Source: Pseudoruegeria sp. SHC-113 (GTDB taxonomy: Bacteria; Pseudomonadota; Alphaproteobacteria; Rhodobacterales; Rhodobacteraceae). Taken from it: DNA of 64,000 nucleotides. The translations under genes and the position numbers were made by a program. A model generated the notes under the pieces. The model ran no database searches, was not told the origin of the DNA, and saw nothing but the letters and a program-made list of their open reading frames with translations. Shown piece by piece: positions 9,461 to 18,396 of the stretch. The stretch covers positions 2,790,001 to 2,854,000 of the forward strand of contig NZ_JAHUBR010000001.1 in the NCBI RefSeq assembly GCF_025376885.1, given 5' to 3'. The number at the start of each line of letters is the position of its first letter. Position 1 is the stretch's first letter.

Positions 9461-10111
9461 ATGAAACGCTTGATCCTCGCCACCGGGCTTTCGCTCCTTC
9501 TTTCCGCCCCCGTGGCGGCCACGGAAAGCGAGGTCGTCTACTGGGACGGGCTTTTGCCGGTGCAGGAACCCTACGAGGACCCTTTCCTCGATCTCACCTA
9601 TGAAGATCTCGCCGATCTGCGCTTCATCTACGACTACGAGCAGGATCCCCAGAAATTCGCCGAGTTCGAGGACTACCCCGCTCAGGTGGAGGAAGCCCGC
9701 GCCCGGCTCACGGATCAGGGGCTCGACATCCAGTATCTGTTCGGAATGCGCGATATTGTGCGCGAGAAGCGCCGCGAGGCCTATGAGAGTGTGAACGAGG
9801 ATCTCATCGGAAAATCGGTCCGCATCCCCGGCTACATGCTGCCCTTGCAACTGGATGGTCGCAAAACGACCGAATTCCTGCTGGTGCCCACCGTGGGTGC
9901 CTGCATCCACACCCCGCCCCCTGCCCCCAATCAGGTCGTTTACGTGACCTACCCCGAAGGCATCGAGGTGACGGGGCTCTACACGCCCGTCTGGATCACC
10001 GGCGACATGCTGAGCGATCTCTCCCGCCGCGAGGTGAACCTTGTAGACGGACAGGCCAGCGTGGATGTCGCCTACCGCATCGATGCGTTGAAGGTGGAAG
10101 AATACAAGTAA
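9461..10111 (+). CDS. DUF3299 family exported protein
   Basis: A 216-residue protein with a signal peptide (cleavage expected after VAA, residue ~20), so probably periplasmic. The conserved DUF3299 features are GYMLPL (about 126-131) followed by LVPTVGACIHTPPPAPNQ around residues 140-157, with one Cys and one His that could bind metal or haem. ATG 9461 is chosen because it begins the signal peptide and AGGA lies 10 bases upstream. It follows the permease by 38 bases and probably acts with it. The biochemical role of DUF3299 is not established to my knowledge; metal handling is inference. Confidence 0.83.
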   Translation: MKRLILATGLSLLLSAPVAATESEVVYWDGLLPVQEPYEDPFLDLTYEDLADLRFIYDYEQDPQKFAEFEDYPAQVEEARARLTDQGLDIQYLFGMRDIVREKRREAYESVNEDLIGKSVRIPGYMLPLQLDGRKTTEFLLVPTVGACIHTPPPAPNQVVYVTYPEGIEVTGLYTPVWITGDMLSDLSRREVNLVDGQASVDVAYRIDALKVEEYK

Positions 10112-10120
10112 GCCAAAACC

Positions 10121-10151
10121 TTAAGCCGGGCGCGTGCCGCCCGGCCCACGC
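10121..10151. terminator. Shared hairpin between convergent DUF3299 and ATPase genes
   Basis: GCCGGGCG (10125-10132) pairs with CGCCCGGC (10138-10145) around a 5-base loop. It lies between two stops that face each other. T-rich bases follow on the minus strand, so it may act in both directions. Confidence 0.6.
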
Positions 10152-11240
10152 TTAAGCTTTCTTACCTGCGAAAACGAAGCAGCGTTCGCGCCGCACGGTG
10201 AGCCAGAGCGGCGTGCCGGGCTTGGGCAGGAAAACGCTGGGCACGGTGGCCTTCAGGATCGAGCCGTCGAAATCCATGCGGAATTCCACGAGGCTTTCAC
10301 GCCCCATGAAGCGCGCCCGTTCCACAACGCCGCGCGCTGGCACCCCGGCCAGAGGCGTCGGATTGGGCCCTTTCCCGGCGCGGTCGAAATCGATCTTCAA
10401 GTGCTGCGGGCGGAACACGATATCCACTTCGGTGCCATCCGCCACGCCGGGCGCAAGGAACTGGCCGAAGGCCGTTTCGGTCAGCGCGCCGCGCACAGTG
10501 CCCTGAATGACGTTGATGTCGGAGAAGAAGGCCGCCGCGGCGCGGTCCACAGGCTTGTTGTAGATGTTGTAGGGCGCGCCCTGCTGAACGATCTTGCCGT
10601 CGCGCATCAGCGCGATCTGATCGGCCATGCGCATGGCCTCATCGGGCTCGTGCGTGACCAGCAGAACCGCCGTGCCTTCTTCCTTCAGCACCGCAAGCGT
10701 TTCATCGCGGATGTCATCGCGCAGGCGGTTATCAAGGCCGGAGAAGGGCTCGTCCATCAGCATGATGCGCGGGCGTGGAGCTAGCGCTCGGGCCAGTGCC
10801 ACGCGCTGCTGCTCGCCGCCCGAAAGCTGGTGCGGGTGTTCGTCGGCAAAATGCAGAAGGCCCACGCGGGTGAGCAGCTCCTCCACCCGCGCGCGCTTCT
10901 CCGCCGCACTCCCTTTGAGGCCGAAGGCGACGTTCTGCGCGATGGTCAGGTGCGGAAACAGCGCGAAATCCTGAAACATCAGGCCAATGCCGCGCCCTTC
11001 CGGCGGCACGCGGTGGATCGTGTCGCAGACAAGCTTGCCGTCGACGTAGATCTCGCCGCTGCTCTGCATGTCCACGCCCGCGATGATGCGCAAGGTCGTT
11101 GATTTGCCGCAGCCCGAAGGGCCGAGCAGGCAGGTCACTTCCCCCGCCGCGATCTGCAGCGAGACGCCGTCCACCACGTTGCGGCCGCCGAAGCGGCGGG
11201 TGATGTTGCGGATTTCCAGTCTGGGTGCGGTGCCTGCCAA
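10152..11240 (-). CDS. ABC transporter ATP-binding protein, FbpC/PotA-like
   Basis: A 362-residue ATPase with Walker A GPSGCGKST at 40-48, signature LSGGE at 139-143, Walker B IMLMDEP at 159-165 and a C-terminal TOBE-type domain from about 280. It resembles ATPases of iron(III), sulfate or polyamine importers. The start is TTG at 11240 (MAGTAPRLEI), since no ATG fits ahead of the ATPase domain. It lies 62 bases downstream of a Na+/solute symporter gene on the same strand. No permease or binding-protein gene is nearby, so it must either serve a transporter encoded elsewhere or work in an unusual partnership. Confidence 0.85.
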   Translation of the reverse strand: MAGTAPRLEIRNITRRFGGRNVVDGVSLQIAAGEVTCLLGPSGCGKSTTLRIIAGVDMQSSGEIYVDGKLVCDTIHRVPPEGRGIGLMFQDFALFPHLTIAQNVAFGLKGSAAEKRARVEELLTRVGLLHFADEHPHQLSGGEQQRVALARALAPRPRIMLMDEPFSGLDNRLRDDIRDETLAVLKEEGTAVLLVTHEPDEAMRMADQIALMRDGKIVQQGAPYNIYNKPVDRAAAAFFSDINVIQGTVRGALTETAFGQFLAPGVADGTEVDIVFRPQHLKIDFDRAGKGPNPTPLAGVPARGVVERARFMGRESLVEFRMDFDGSILKATVPSVFLPKPGTPLWLTVRRERCFVFAGKKA

Positions 11241-11302
11241 AGGTTCTTGCCTGAAGTGTACCCGATCAATTCCATCGGGCTTTCCTCAGGCAGATACCAG
11301 CC

Positions 11303-12691
11303 CTAATTGCCCGGCACAACCCTCGCCGCCGCGCGCGCGCCGGTGAGAACAGCTGCAAAGCCCACGACCAAAACCACGACGCAGATCGCCAGCAACTGCT
11401 CGTACTTGTGTCCCTCCGGCAGCAGCGCGGCCACGAAGGGCTCGGCGCGCAGGAAATAGGCGGCAGCCCCCAGCATGGCGGCAGCAAAGGCCACGCCGAA
11501 GGCCCAGCGCGGGATGGCGCGGCCCTGCACGAGTCCGATGATCAGCACCGGCGTCAGGAACATGCTCGCGGTGCCGGAGACGGCCACGGCGTCAAACAGC
11601 GTCTGGTTGCCCGAAAGGGTCAGCAGCGCGCCGATGCCCATGAAGGCAACCATGGCGATCCGCCCACCCGACAGCGTGCGGGGCAGCCAGCGCAGCTCTT
11701 CCACGCAGAGCCGCGCGGCGGAGGCCAGGGCGCTGTCCAGCGTAGAGAGAGCCGAGACGAGCAACGAGAGCAGCAGCGCGGCGAAGATCCACGGCGGGAA
11801 CATCCCGGCCCAGGTTCCGATCAGCTCGCCCTCATAGCCCGCGCCCACAAGGCCGGCCTGAATGCCGAAGAAGCCGAAGCCGATGATGCAGGCCGTGCTG
11901 ATCCAGAAGGCGTGCAGGAACGAAAGCTTCGTCGTGCGCGCATCGGCCAGGAAGCCACGGTCCATCATCACAGGATCATGCGCCGGGTAGGAGAAGACCT
12001 GCAGGAAGGCCACCAGTAGCAGCACCCAGCCGTTGTAGCTGCCCGAGGTGCCCGGCGCGGTGAGCACGGCGGCAAGCGAGAAGCCGGGGCTGAGGATCAG
12101 CGCGAGGAAGGCGGCGGCGAAGACCACGAGGAAGACGATCATCTGCACCACATCGGTGCGCAGCGAAGCCGAAAGCCCGCCGGCCGCGGAATAGGCCAGC
12201 CCAAAGCCCGCGACCGCCAGCACCGACCAAAGCTGCGCGCCCTCTACCCCGGGCAGCACCGCGCCGAAGATCAGGCCGACAACGAGCAGGTTTGCGAAGA
12301 CCTCCGACAGCAGCCGCAGCCCGATGACGAAATTGTAGCAGCCGGTGCCAAAGCCACCGAAGCGCTGCGAAAGCCAGTCCTGCACGCTGCGCCCGCCGCC
12401 TGCGCGGATGCGCGCCACGATGAAGCCGCCGGTCAGGAAGGAGCCATAGTAGGCTGCATAGGCGAGGGTTCCGGCCATGCCGTAGAAATAGCCGAGGATC
12501 GCGGCGTTCATCAGCGAGCGGGCGAAGATCCAGGTGGTGACCTGGCTCAGAACGAGCGTCCAAAGCCCCGGTGCCGCGCCCTGCGCGCCGATGCCGCCGA
12601 AGAAGCCCTCCGGCGTGGCCTTGCGCGGTGCGACGGCGAGGCTTGCGGCAATGACGAGCCCGAAAAGAGCAATGAGGATAATGGCCTGCAT
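11303..12691 (-). CDS. Sodium:solute symporter (SSS family)
   Basis: A 462-residue, highly hydrophobic protein with about 12-13 predicted membrane helices, matching the SSS family that couples Na+ entry to uptake of proline, pantothenate, sugars or organic acids. The conserved SSS region with SALSTLDSALASAARL (about 310-330) corresponds to the Na+-binding helix 8. ATG 12691 is preferred because AGGAAGA lies just upstream and the hydrophobic helix begins immediately. The substrate is unknown. It is transcribed toward an ATPase gene and away from a universal stress protein gene. Confidence 0.88.
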   Translation of the reverse strand: MQAIILIALFGLVIAASLAVAPRKATPEGFFGGIGAQGAAPGLWTLVLSQVTTWIFARSLMNAAILGYFYGMAGTLAYAAYYGSFLTGGFIVARIRAGGGRSVQDWLSQRFGGFGTGCYNFVIGLRLLSEVFANLLVVGLIFGAVLPGVEGAQLWSVLAVAGFGLAYSAAGGLSASLRTDVVQMIVFLVVFAAAFLALILSPGFSLAAVLTAPGTSGSYNGWVLLLVAFLQVFSYPAHDPVMMDRGFLADARTTKLSFLHAFWISTACIIGFGFFGIQAGLVGAGYEGELIGTWAGMFPPWIFAALLLSLLVSALSTLDSALASAARLCVEELRWLPRTLSGGRIAMVAFMGIGALLTLSGNQTLFDAVAVSGTASMFLTPVLIIGLVQGRAIPRWAFGVAFAAAMLGAAAYFLRAEPFVAALLPEGHKYEQLLAICVVVLVVGFAAVLTGARAAARVVPGN

Positions 12692-12843
12692 GGGGATCTT
12701 CCTGTTGTGCGTCACCTGTTGACCCAATGCTTACACACCGCTCCCCTTGCGGCGCGAGTGGAAAGAACGGGGGTGACAGGATCGTGAGAGCCATCTTACT
12801 GTTTGGTGAACACTGTGGCCCGTGGAAGGCAAAGGGGAACGGC

Positions 12844-13677
12844 ATGAAGAACATCGTGGTTGCCACTGATCTGTCGGGCCGCTCCGCCCATGCGCTCAGC
12901 CGCGCCTTTCAACTGGCCGCGCAATCCGGGGCCTCGGTGACGGTAGTGAAGGTCGCGGATGAGGATCTGCCCGCCACCATGTCGGCCAAGATCCAAATCG
13001 ACGCGCAGGAGATGCTGGAGGCGCTCTGTCGGGCGGAGGCCGCAAAACATCCCGCGCCTTTCTCCATTGAGGTGCTCACCGGCGATCCGGCGCAATGCAT
13101 CCGCGCCTGCGCCCGTGATTATGACAGCGATCTGATCGTGCTCGGCGCCCACCGGCGGCGCGGCTTTCTGGACGGGATGCGCGAAACCACGCTGGAGCAT
13201 CTGGTGCGGATCGTGCGCCGCCCTGTCCTGCTGGCTTCGCTGCCTGCCGATGCGCCTTATACGAAGGTTCTGGTGCCGATGGATTTCTCGCCCGCCTCCA
13301 CGGCAGCGGCGAAAGCGGCGCTGAAAGTGGCGCCAGCCGCCGAGATCGCCGCCTTCCACGCGGTGCATGTGCCCTATCAGGGCATGGCGCGCGGTGGCCC
13401 CGAGAAGGGCATGGAGGATGTGTTTCTGAACGAAGCCCACGAGGAGCGCGACCGCTGGCAGGCGCAATCGGGCCTGCCCGAGAGCTTCCCCCTGCCCGAC
13501 ATCAGCGAGGGGTCCGCCCAGCAGCTTTTGGACGCGAAACTGGCGCTCTTCGGCCCGGACCTGATCGCCATCGGGGCCCACAGCCGCGCCACGGCGGCGC
13601 GCTGGATCGTGGGCAGCTTCGCCGCCGGGCTGGTGCGCAACCCGCCCTGCGACGTGCTGGTGACACGCCCCGCGTAA
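12844..13677 (+). CDS. Universal stress protein with two tandem UspA domains
   Basis: A 277-residue cytoplasmic protein. Domain 1 (about 1-138) starts KNIVVATDLSG and ends with a glycine/serine nucleotide loop equivalent (LGAHRRRGFLDG). Domain 2 (about 141-277) starts TKVLVPMDFSPAS and contains IGAHSRATAARWIVGSFA. Tandem Usp proteins bind ATP or act in stress survival; the exact role is unknown. AGGGGAA precedes ATG 12844 at good spacing. It is divergent from the symporter and stands alone. Confidence 0.9.
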   Translation: MKNIVVATDLSGRSAHALSRAFQLAAQSGASVTVVKVADEDLPATMSAKIQIDAQEMLEALCRAEAAKHPAPFSIEVLTGDPAQCIRACARDYDSDLIVLGAHRRRGFLDGMRETTLEHLVRIVRRPVLLASLPADAPYTKVLVPMDFSPASTAAAKAALKVAPAAEIAAFHAVHVPYQGMARGGPEKGMEDVFLNEAHEERDRWQAQSGLPESFPLPDISEGSAQQLLDAKLALFGPDLIAIGAHSRATAARWIVGSFAAGLVRNPPCDVLVTRPA

Positions 13678-13696
13678 AGCCGGGCGCGCCGCTGCC

Positions 13697-14476
13697 TTAC
13701 AGCGTGGCGTTCACCGCGCCACCGTCCAGCAGCACGTTCTGGCCCACGATGAAGCCTGCGTGCTGGGAGCAGAGGAAGGCGCACATGGCCCCGAACTCGG
13801 CCGAGGTGCCATACCGCCCGGCGGGGATTGTGGCGGCGCGCTGCGCAATGGCGTCTTCCATCGAGATGCCCTGCTGCTGCACCACGGCGTTATCAAGCGC
13901 GATAGCGCGATCCGTGGCGTGGATGCCCGGCAGCAGGTTGTTGATCGTCACGCCCTTGCCCGCGACCTGCCGCGAGGTGCCGGCCACATAGCCGGTGAGC
14001 CCGGCGCGCGCGCTGTTGGAGAGGCCCAGAACGGCAATCGGCGATTTCACCGACTGGCTGGTGATGTTCACCACCCGGCCCCAGCCCTTCTCCATCATCT
14101 GCGGCAGCAGCGCCTTCATCAGCGCGATGGGGGTGAGCATGTTGGCATCCAGCGCCTTGATGAAATCATCGCGGTCCCAATCGCTCCACATGCCCGGCGG
14201 CGGGCCGCCCGCGTTGGTCACGAGGATGTCCACGTCGCCCGCCGCTGCCAGCACTTTCGCGCGGCCCTCTTCCGAGGTGATGTCGGCGGCCACGGCGGTG
14301 ACTTCCACGCCGAACCGCGCGCGGATCTCCTCGGCCGTCGTTTGCAGCGGGCCTTCGGTGCGCGCGTTCAGCACAAGGGCGACGCCCTCGGCGGCCAGTG
14401 CTTCGGCGCAGCCGCGCCCCAGCCCCTTGGACGAGGCGCAGACAAGCGCCTTCTTCCCTGCGATTCCCATGTCCAT
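13697..14476 (-). CDS. Atypical short-chain dehydrogenase/reductase (BKR-like)
   Basis: A 259-residue Rossmann-fold protein. The cofactor loop reads ASSKGLG (14-20) instead of the common TGxxxGIG, and NAG is present at 88-90. The usual catalytic YxxxK is missing: counting 13 residues from Ser140, the Tyr position is Ser153 and the Lys position Arg157 (SNSAR). A subgroup of BKR-like SDRs with such an imperfect tetrad is known. Activity is therefore uncertain and annotation as FabG would be wrong. ATG 14476 is chosen because AGGGAG lies 6 bases upstream. Convergent with the usp gene. Confidence 0.88.
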   Translation of the reverse strand: MDMGIAGKKALVCASSKGLGRGCAEALAAEGVALVLNARTEGPLQTTAEEIRARFGVEVTAVAADITSEEGRAKVLAAAGDVDILVTNAGGPPPGMWSDWDRDDFIKALDANMLTPIALMKALLPQMMEKGWGRVVNITSQSVKSPIAVLGLSNSARAGLTGYVAGTSRQVAGKGVTINNLLPGIHATDRAIALDNAVVQQQGISMEDAIAQRAATIPAGRYGTSAEFGAMCAFLCSQHAGFIVGQNVLLDGGAVNATL

Positions 14477-14713
14477 GGAATGCTCCCTTCGCTTCCTGAT
14501 GTGGCGCATGCCGGTGACATGCGATCTTGTGAATTCCTGCCTGCCTTCCGGCAAGCGCCGCGCCCACCCTGCCCCAGGGCTGCGCGATTCGCACCCTCTG
14601 GCCGATCGGTTCCCGCTTTGCCACGTTCTGCAGCACGCTTGCAGTATTGTTCACCCAATCGAAACACTCTTGCGCCAATGCTTGCCTTGCACTTGGCACG
14701 GGGCGGCCCCAGA

Positions 14714-14742
14714 TTGACCAAAATCTTGTAAAACTTTACTTT
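14714..14742 (+). promoter_or_regulatory. Candidate promoter of the Hint gene
   Basis: TTGACC (14714-14719), 17-base spacer, TACTTT (14737-14742), just before a GGGGG ribosome site. The leader would be only about 12 bases, so the true start may use another promoter. Confidence 0.3.
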
Positions 14743-14760
14743 ACTGGCGGGGGTACTGCG

Positions 14761-15885
14761 ATGAGCCACGCAGTCCGCGCCCTTGCAGGGCCCCTGTGCA
14801 GGGCCAAACCACACGCACCGGGCGCCTGCCGGTGGCTCCAGGACGAAAAGAGACTTGTGAAGATGTTGCCGCTTCCAGCCGGTTCCATGCTGCCTTTGCA
14901 AACCCTGCCCGTTTTCCGGGCGGAGGCGTTTGTTGCGGTTGATGGTGCCAATCTGGGCGATCCGCTGAGCGATGCGAGCGAACTGGTGCTGGACGACACC
15001 TATGCGCTCACCGAAGGCGCGCGGCGCGGCAAGCTTGCCATCGCCGTGACGCCGGACGGCCCGTTCCGCGTCTCCGACGGCTCCGACATCGGCGAGGCCG
15101 GCAACCAGATCCACCTCGACAGCACGATCACCCTGATGAGCCCGGACGGCGCCACCATGGAAGCGCTGGTGCTGGCCGAGGTGAACCCGGACGAAGGCTA
15201 TCTGGTGGAGGTCTACCTGCTGCCGCTGGCCGATCTGGCCCCGAAAACCGATTACCGCCTCGTGGGCGTGGAGAGCGACACCGCCAAGGCCCGCTTTGCC
15301 GAGGTTGCCTGCGTCTCCTTCGCGCGCGGCACCCATATCACGCTGTCTGACGGCCGCCAGCGCCCCATCGAGGATCTGCAGGTTGGCGACAAGGTGCTGA
15401 CCCGCGATGACGGCCCGCAGACGATCCGATGGATTGGCCAGACGACGATGCGCGCGGTGGGCGATTTCGCCCCCATCGTGATCCGGCGCGGCACGCTCAA
15501 CAATGCCAATGATCTGACGGTCAGCCCCAACCACCGGCTGTTCATCTACCAGCGCCGGGACGAAATCGGGCTGGGCCGCTCCGAGGTGCTGGTAAAGGCC
15601 AAGCATCTGGTCAACGGCGAAAGCGTGTTCCGGCAGGACGGCGGCTTCGTGGATTACTTCCAGATCCTGTTTGACCGCCATCACATCATCTATGCCGAGG
15701 GCATTGCGGCGGAAAGCCTTCTGCTGGATCGCCGCACCACGCCCGCCCTGCCGCAAGATCTGGCGCATCGGCTCTCCAACCTGATCCCCGGCCATGCCGA
15801 CAGGCCGCACAAGGATTTCGAGATCCACAAGAGCCTTCTGAGCGCCAACGCGGTGGACGATCTGCGCCGCGCCTCCGATCGCTGA
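14761..15885 (+). CDS. Hint (Hedgehog/intein-like) domain protein
   Basis: A 374-residue protein. Residues ~35-180 form a domain without recognised function. Residues ~184-340 form a Hint domain that opens with Cys184 (CVSFARGTHITLSDG), followed by PIEDLQVGDKVLTRDDG and VSPNHRLFI (His258). These match the first Cys and block-B-like His region of self-processing Hint modules common in Rhodobacteraceae surface or RTX proteins. No downstream splice junction (HN-Cys) is evident, so cleavage rather than splicing is expected if it is active. GGGGG lies 7 bases before ATG 14761; Met35 is an alternative start. Confidence 0.82.
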   Translation: MSHAVRALAGPLCRAKPHAPGACRWLQDEKRLVKMLPLPAGSMLPLQTLPVFRAEAFVAVDGANLGDPLSDASELVLDDTYALTEGARRGKLAIAVTPDGPFRVSDGSDIGEAGNQIHLDSTITLMSPDGATMEALVLAEVNPDEGYLVEVYLLPLADLAPKTDYRLVGVESDTAKARFAEVACVSFARGTHITLSDGRQRPIEDLQVGDKVLTRDDGPQTIRWIGQTTMRAVGDFAPIVIRRGTLNNANDLTVSPNHRLFIYQRRDEIGLGRSEVLVKAKHLVNGESVFRQDGGFVDYFQILFDRHHIIYAEGIAAESLLLDRRTTPALPQDLAHRLSNLIPGHADRPHKDFEIHKSLLSANAVDDLRRASDR

Positions 15886-15889
15886 TCCC

Positions 15890-16366
15890 GTGGCACGCGC
15901 GCCGCAGGATCGCCCGGCCATCCGGCTCTACCCGCCCGCCCTTTCCGTGGCCACGCCCTGCGCGGCAATCCTGCTGGAATGGCTTGCTCCCCTTGGCTGG
16001 CTGCCCGGCTGGCCCAGCCTCTTCACCGCCCTCGGCCTTGCCCTCATGGCGCTGGCTGGTTGGCTCGCCATGCGCGCGGGCCGTGCCTTTGCCACGGTGA
16101 AAACCAATATCGACCCGCGCAGCCCGGCCACCGCCATCGCCGAAACTGGCCCCTACCGCTTCACGCGCAACCCGATGTATCTGGGCATGGTGTTCTTGCA
16201 GATCGGCCTCGGCCTTGCGTTTTCGCTGGAGTGGGCGCTGCCGCTCGCCGCCCTGCTCTGGCTCGCGCTGGACCTTGCCGTGGTGCGCCCGGAAGAGGCC
16301 TACCTGAGCGCGAAATTCCCCGAAAGCTACCCGGCTTACCGCAGGCGCGTGCGGCGCTGGATCTGA
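15890..16366 (+). CDS. Isoprenylcysteine carboxyl methyltransferase-like membrane protein
   Basis: A 158-residue integral membrane protein with about four hydrophobic segments and the family signature GPYRFTRNPMYLG (87-99) followed by RPEEAYLSAKFPESYPAY near the C-terminus. It belongs to the ICMT/PEMT-like SAM-dependent methyltransferases. In bacteria, which lack prenylated Cys substrates of the yeast type, the acceptor is generally unknown and may be a lipid. The start is GTG 15890, four bases after the Hint gene stop, so the two are likely cotranscribed. Confidence 0.85.
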   Translation: MARAPQDRPAIRLYPPALSVATPCAAILLEWLAPLGWLPGWPSLFTALGLALMALAGWLAMRAGRAFATVKTNIDPRSPATAIAETGPYRFTRNPMYLGMVFLQIGLGLAFSLEWALPLAALLWLALDLAVVRPEEAYLSAKFPESYPAYRRRVRRWI

Positions 16367-16412
16367 GCCAAGCCTTATTGCCCTTTTCGCGGGCGCAGCC
16401 TATATCGCGCCC

Positions 16413-18020
16413 ATGTTGGACAGAGCCTCAAACACGCCCGAACTGCCTGCCGAAGTCGCCCGCCGGCGCACCTTCGCCATCATCTCGCACCCGGACGCCG
16501 GGAAAACCACCCTGACGGAAAAATTCCTGCTCTATGGTGGCGCGATCCAGATGGCCGGACAGGTGCGCGCCAAGGGCGAGGCCCGGCGGACGCGGTCGGA
16601 CTTCATGAAGATGGAGCAGGACCGCGGCATTTCCGTTTCGGCCTCGGCGATGTCCTTTGATTTCGGCAAGTTCCGCTTCAATCTGGTGGACACGCCCGGC
16701 CACAGTGACTTCTCTGAAGACACCTATCGCACGCTCACCGCGGTGGATGCCGCCGTCATGGTGATCGACGGCGCGAAAGGCGTGGAAAGCCAGACGCAAA
16801 AGCTGTTTGAGGTTTGCCGCCTGCGCGATCTGCCGATCCTGACCTTCTGTAACAAGATGGACCGCGAGAGCCGCGACACCTTCGAGATCATCGACGAGAT
16901 TCAGGAAAACCTCGCCATCGACGTGACGCCGGCCAGTTGGCCCATCGGCGTGGGCCGCGATTTCATCGGCTGCTACGATCTGCTGCGCGACCGGCTCGAG
17001 CTTATGGACCGCGCCGACCGCAACAAGGTGGCTGAAAGCATCGCCATCGAAGGGCTGGACGATCCGAAGCTGGCCGAGCATGTGCCCGCCGATCTGCTGG
17101 AGAAGTTCCTTGAAGAGATCGAGATGGCAAAAGAGCTGCTGCCGCCGATGGACGCGCAGGCGCTACTGGACGGCACGCTGACCCCGATCTGGTTCGGCTC
17201 CGCCATCAACTCTTTCGGGGTGAAGGAGCTGATGGAAGGCATCGGCGCCTTCGGGCCCGAGCCGCAGGTGCAATCGGCCGAGCCGCGGCAGGTGAGCCCG
17301 GCGGAAACCAAAGTGGCGGGTTTTGTCTTCAAGGTGCAGGCCAACATGGACCCGAAGCACCGCGACCGCGTCGCCTTCGTGCGCATGGCCTCGGGCCATT
17401 TCAAACGCGGCATGAAGCTGACCCACGTGCGCTCCAAGAAGCCGATGGCGATCACCAACCCGGTGCTCTTCCTCGCCGCCGACCGCGAACTGGCGGATGA
17501 GGCCTGGGCGGGCGACATCATCGGCATCCCCAACCACGGCCAGCTGCGCATCGGCGATACGCTGACCGAGGGCGAGATGCTGCGCGTCACCGGCATCCCC
17601 TCCTTTGCGCCGGAACTTCTGCAGACAGTGCGCGCGGGCGATCCGATGAAGGCCAAGCACCTTGAGAAGGCGCTGATGCAGTTTGCCGAGGAAGGCGCCG
17701 CCAAGGTCTTCAAACCGAATATCGGCTCGGGCTTCATCGTCGGCGTCGTTGGCGCGCTGCAGTTCGAAGTGCTCGCCAGCCGGATCGAGCTGGAGTACGG
17801 CCTGCCGGTGCGCTTTGAGGCCAGCCAGTTCACCTCGGCGCGCTGGGTCCATGGTGCGAAGCCCGCTGTGGAGGCTTTCGCGGCCGCCAACAAGCAGCAC
17901 ATGGCCACCGACAATGACGGCGACATGGTCTACCTCACCCGCCTGCAATGGGACATCGACCGCGTGGGCCGGGATTACCCGGAGGTCACGCTTTCGGCCA
18001 CGAAGGAAATGCAGGTCTAG
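16413..18020 (+). CDS. prfC: Peptide chain release factor 3
   Basis: A translational GTPase that removes RF1/RF2 from the ribosome after termination. The 535 residues match the usual RF3 length. G1 is SHPDAGKTT (25-33), G3 DTPGH (93-97) and G4 NKMD (147-150). The RF3-typical effector segment KGEARRTRSDFMKMEQDRGISVSAS follows G1, which separates it from EF-G. The start at ATG 16413 has no clear Shine-Dalgarno sequence. Transcribed alone or with the upstream methyltransferase (46-base gap). Confidence 0.97.
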   Translation: MLDRASNTPELPAEVARRRTFAIISHPDAGKTTLTEKFLLYGGAIQMAGQVRAKGEARRTRSDFMKMEQDRGISVSASAMSFDFGKFRFNLVDTPGHSDFSEDTYRTLTAVDAAVMVIDGAKGVESQTQKLFEVCRLRDLPILTFCNKMDRESRDTFEIIDEIQENLAIDVTPASWPIGVGRDFIGCYDLLRDRLELMDRADRNKVAESIAIEGLDDPKLAEHVPADLLEKFLEEIEMAKELLPPMDAQALLDGTLTPIWFGSAINSFGVKELMEGIGAFGPEPQVQSAEPRQVSPAETKVAGFVFKVQANMDPKHRDRVAFVRMASGHFKRGMKLTHVRSKKPMAITNPVLFLAADRELADEAWAGDIIGIPNHGQLRIGDTLTEGEMLRVTGIPSFAPELLQTVRAGDPMKAKHLEKALMQFAEEGAAKVFKPNIGSGFIVGVVGALQFEVLASRIELEYGLPVRFEASQFTSARWVHGAKPAVEAFAAANKQHMATDNDGDMVYLTRLQWDIDRVGRDYPEVTLSATKEMQV

Positions 18021-18042
18021 CACCATTCTCCCCCGGATCGGC

Positions 18043-18051
18043 TGTGGATAA
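18043..18051 (-). promoter_or_regulatory. DnaA-box-like 9-mer
   Basis: The complement of 18043-18051 is TTATCCACA, the consensus DnaA box. It is single and isolated just after prfC, so it is more likely a chance match or a DnaA-responsive site than an origin. Confidence 0.4.
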
Positions 18052-18396
18052 CTCTGTGCACCCTTCCGCCGCACGGGGGTAACGCTGCGTCATACCGGCG
18101 TCTCGGACTGCAAAACGCCGCGCGGCGCCCGGCCTCCTCAGGGGCGGGCGCGGCCTGCGTTCCCCGCGCAAGGATATTACGCCGCCATTTTGATGGCGGG
18201 TAGACGGCCGGCTTGAATGCTCTCTCGGCCCGCAATCTCCAAATTGCCGATAATTCTCACTGAATCAGAACGGTATACTGCTGCGTGCCACGTCGCGGCA
18301 GGGCTGTGGCTCCGTCGGTCCATCCTGTTAATGCGCCAATCCGGGGCCCATACGCTGCGGAAAACCCCGCGAATTGCCGCCAACCCACCGCCTCCA

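Noticed and set aside
18021-18100. Replication origin near the DnaA-box match
   Set aside because: Only one box, no AT-rich unwinding region, no parA/parB/dnaA/hemE/repABC gene nearby.
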